Below, piece by piece: positions 6,085-8,033 of a stretch of DNA of 8,033 bases. Under the pieces are notes generated by a model. It saw nothing but the letters and a program-made list of their open reading frames with translations, made no database searches and was not told where the DNA came from. The position numbers and the translations under genes were made by a program. The DNA comes from Alphaproteobacteria bacterium. GTDB lineage: Bacteria > Pseudomonadota > Alphaproteobacteria > Micropepsales > Micropepsaceae. The stretch covers positions 1 through 8,033 of the forward strand of contig CANBZE010000063.1 of assembly GCA_947373775.1 (NCBI GenBank), in the 5' to 3' direction. Position 1 is the first letter of the stretch, and every line of letters begins with the position of its first letter.

Positions 6085-7391
6085 GCCAGGATTCCATGCA
6101 GGCTGTTGGCAGTGCGTCGTTCGATCTTCACATCGGCTATGGTGCCGATCAGCGAAGTGGGCGCGATGACATGCACCGGCTGCTGATAGGGCGTGCGGCC
6201 CATGATCTGGCCGGTTTCGCGCGCGGACTTCTCAAACAGCACCGGCAGGATTTTTCCGATTTGCGAATCATCGAACGCATGTTGCTGCGACAGCAGCAGC
6301 TTTTGCAGCGCGTCCAGCCGCGCAGTTTTAATGTCTTCACCCACCTGTTTACGCATGGTGGAGGCCGGTGTGCCCGGCCGCTTGGAATATTTGAACGAGA
6401 AGGCGGTGGCATAACCGATGTCGCGCACCAGCTGCAGGGTCGATTCGAAATCCGCGTCGCTCTCACTGGGAAAGCCGACAATAAAATCCGAAGTCAGGGC
6501 GATGTCGGGCCGCACGGCGCGGACGCGCTCGATCAGGCGTCGATAATCGTCCACTTTGTGCTGGCGGTTCATCGCTTCCAGCACCGTGTCCGATCCCGAC
6601 TGCACTGGCAGGTGCAGATAGGGCATCAACTTGGGATTGTCGCCGTGCGCCGCGATCAGGTCATCGCCCATGTCGCGGGGATGGCTGGTGGTGTAACGGA
6701 TGCGGTCAATGCCTTCGATGTCGGCCAGTGCATCGCACAGCTTCGCCAAACTCCAGCCGTCGCCATCATAGGCATTGACGTTCTGGCCCAGCAGCACGAC
6801 TTCACGCGCGCCCTTGTCCGCCAGCTGCCGCGCCTCGCGCAGGATGGCATCGGCCGGACGCGATTGCTCCGAACCACGCGTATAAGGCACCACGCAGAAA
6901 GTGCAGAACTTGTCGCAACCTTCCTGTACCGTGAGAAACGCGCTGATGGTGGTGTTGGTGGGCGCCGGCAGGGAATCGAATTTTTCCAGCGCCGGGAAAT
7001 CGGTTTCCAGCGCATGGCCACCGGCGCGGGCGGTGCGCGCGATCATCTCCGGCAGGCGATGGTAGGATTGCGGCCCCACCACCAGATCCACCGCCGGTTC
7101 GCGCGCCACGATCTCTGCGCCTTCGGCCTGGCCGACACAGCCGGCTACCGCCAGCACCATGCGCTCGCCGTTTTTGGCTTTCCTGGCTTTCAAACCGCGC
7201 AAGCGGCCCAGCTCGGAATAAACTTTCTCGACCGCCTTTTCGCGGATGTGACAGGTGTTGAGGATCACCATGTCGGCGCCTTCGGGCGCATCCGTCGTGG
7301 CATAGCCCAGCGGCGCCAGCAGATCCGCCATCTTGGCGGAATCATAGGCGTTCATCTGGCAGCCATAGGTCTTGACGTAGAGCGTCTTCAT
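6081..7391 (-). CDS. miaB: tRNA-2-methylthio-N6-dimethylallyladenosine synthase (MiaB)
   Basis: MiaB is a radical-SAM methylthiotransferase that converts i6A37 to ms2i6A37 next to the anticodon of tRNAs reading UNN codons. Three regions are visible in 436 residues. The N-terminal UPF0004/MTTase domain has the cysteines for the auxiliary iron-sulfur cluster: C11 (YGCQMN), C47 (NTCHIR) and C85 (AGCVGQ). The radical-SAM core has C159-x3-C163-x2-C166 (CDKFCTFC). A TRAM RNA-binding domain covers about residues 370-436. The whole family core is present. ATG at 7391 directly precedes the conserved first strand KTYGCQMN. The stop shares TTGA with the phoH start. It sits 69 bp downstream of the acyltransferase gene, so it either continues that transcript or starts a new one. 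Confidence 0.97.
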   Translation of the reverse strand: MKTLYVKTYGCQMNAYDSAKMADLLAPLGYATTDAPEGADMVILNTCHIREKAVEKVYSELGRLRGLKARKAKNGERMVLAVAGCVGQAEGAEIVAREPAVDLVVGPQSYHRLPEMIARTARAGGHALETDFPALEKFDSLPAPTNTTISAFLTVQEGCDKFCTFCVVPYTRGSEQSRPADAILREARQLADKGAREVVLLGQNVNAYDGDGWSLAKLCDALADIEGIDRIRYTTSHPRDMGDDLIAAHGDNPKLMPYLHLPVQSGSDTVLEAMNRQHKVDDYRRLIERVRAVRPDIALTSDFIVGFPSESDADFESTLQLVRDIGYATAFSFKYSKRPGTPASTMRKQVGEDIKTARLDALQKLLLSQQHAFDDSQIGKILPVLFEKSARETGQIMGRTPYQQPVHVIAPTSLIGTIADVKIERRTANSLHGILA

Positions 7392-7460
7392 CGGACTCGT
7401 TTTAACGCGCGCCTTTGGCGCGGCTTGGGGTTATCGGGTCGAAAGCCAGCAAATTCAAGC
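7392..7460 (-). other. 69-bp plsC-miaB gap with a short GC-rich hairpin
   Basis: CGCGCC (7408-7413) and GGCGCG (7417-7422) form a 6-bp stem with a 3-nt loop about 17 bases before the miaB start. On the minus strand it is followed by CGTTAAAAC, not a T run, so it is not a classical terminator. I see no convincing promoter. It could be an RNA processing or attenuation structure, or chance in GC-rich DNA. Confidence 0.3.
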
Positions 7461-8033
7461 TTAAGGGCGTCCGGCAAGGGCTTCGGCCTGGCCGGTTTGC
7501 ACGATTTCCTGCGCTTTGGCCGCCAATGTCTTGCGGTCCATCCGGTCTAGGCTCAGCGGTTCATGGAACCGGACCTCGACATCCAGCGGCCCGGCCAGCA
7601 GCGCCTCCCACAGATGCGGCACCATTTCCATGTCGCCATACCAGGCAAACAGCGGCCGGTTTTCGCGCCCCATCGGCATGCCGTGCAGGCCGGTGAAGGC
7701 AACCGAGACCGGCTGCACTTTCACATGCTGGCCGCCGGCCAGCCGCGCTTCGGCGGCGCCCAGCAGCGCGCTCTTGAACGGCAGCACGCTGTTGCCGGTA
7801 TGGCTGGTGCCTTCGGGGAACAGCAGCAGGGCGTCACCCGCCGCCAGCCGCTGGTTGATGGCATCGGCCACCGCCCCGGTGGCGCTGCGGCGCGTACGCT
7901 CGACAAACACGGTGCGCTGCAGCCGCGCCAGGGTACCGAACAGAGGCCAACGCGCCACCTCGGCCTTGGCGACAAAGGACAGCGGCGCCACCGCCGAGAA
8001 GATCACAATGTCGGCCCAGCTGGTGTGATTGGC
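7461..8033 (-). CDS. plsC: PlsC-type lysophospholipid acyltransferase, 5' end cut by window edge
   Basis: The last 190 residues of a 1-acyl-sn-glycerol-3-phosphate acyltransferase-type enzyme. It would acylate lysophosphatidic acid to phosphatidic acid at the inner membrane. The reading frame is open to the window edge and begins there with NHTSWAD, containing the catalytic HX4D motif (motif I), so the GTG at 8006 is not the start and the true start lies to the right. Motif II follows (SFVAKAEVARWPLFG), then the Arg-containing VFVERTRR, then motif III FPEGTSHTG and the VQPVSVAF segment (motif IV). All four acyltransferase motifs are therefore in view. An N-terminal membrane segment is expected but outside the window. 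Adjacency to miaB-phoH-ybeY-corC-lnt supports the plsC reading; a lyso-ornithine-lipid acyltransferase (OlsA) shares these motifs and cannot be excluded. Confidence 0.87.
   Translation of the reverse strand, partial: ANHTSWADIVIFSAVAPLSFVAKAEVARWPLFGTLARLQRTVFVERTRRSATGAVADAINQRLAAGDALLLFPEGTSHTGNSVLPFKSALLGAAEARLAGGQHVKVQPVSVAFTGLHGMPMGRENRPLFAWYGDMEMVPHLWEALLAGPLDVEVRFHEPLSLDRMDRKTLAAKAQEIVQTGQAEALAGRP

Noticed and set aside
6096..7550. 484-codon open frame on the plus strand opposite miaB
   Set aside because: It is a codon-bias shadow of miaB in GC-rich DNA: miaB has complete family motifs on the other strand, and the antisense product shows no recognisable domain.
7461..8006. Acyltransferase gene starting at GTG 8006
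   Set aside because: The frame stays open to the window edge and the HX4D motif lies upstream of that GTG, so the gene is truncated by the window rather than starting there.

Overview
The window is a GC-rich, gene-dense stretch of bacterial chromosome that looks alphaproteobacterial. The main evidence is the gene order plsC - miaB - phoH - ybeY - corC - lnt - XRE regulator, which I know from alphaproteobacteria, especially Rhizobiales. The core miaB-ybeZ-ybeY-ybeX-lnt order also exists in E. coli. A stand-alone hisE, not fused to hisI, also fits. Genus cannot be settled from this sequence alone. There is no phage, IS element, CRISPR array, tRNA or rRNA, and every sizeable stretch is assigned to a conserved family.

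Left part (1-1680). A 3'-truncated alpha/beta-hydrolase of the carboxylesterase/phospholipase type runs leftward out of the window. It is divergent from gluQ (glutamyl-Q tRNA(Asp) synthetase), with only 29 bp between the two start codons. gluQ is followed 26 bp later, on the same strand, by hisE (phosphoribosyl-ATP pyrophosphatase). hisE has a plausible promoter whose expected start point falls on or next to its ATG. A nested hairpin at about 1692-1737 lies between hisE and the convergent minus-strand cluster.

Right part (1747-8033, all minus strand, read right to left). A 5'-truncated PlsC-type acyltransferase comes first, then a 69-bp gap, then miaB, phoH, ybeY, corC and lnt. These five are joined by 4-nt stop/start overlaps at all four junctions (one TTGA, three ATGA), which implies one translationally coupled unit. 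A 60-bp gap then leads to a small XRE-family helix-turn-helix regulator with a GTG start. The unit combines RNA work (MiaB tRNA modification, YbeY RNase with its PhoH/YbeZ partner) with envelope work (PlsC phospholipid synthesis, CorC, Lnt lipoprotein acylation).

I did not find a new multi-gene system; this is mostly housekeeping sequence. The points worth a second look are small: an exact ten-residue tandem duplication in the esterase whose two DNA copies differ at 8 of 10 codons, all silently; a repeat-laden extra loop in YbeY that looks like a palindromic element captured inside a gene; a possible leaderless hisE promoter with a perfect palindrome in its spacer; a GGGCCC triplet in the zinc loop of gluQ; and the hairpin between hisE and the regulator.
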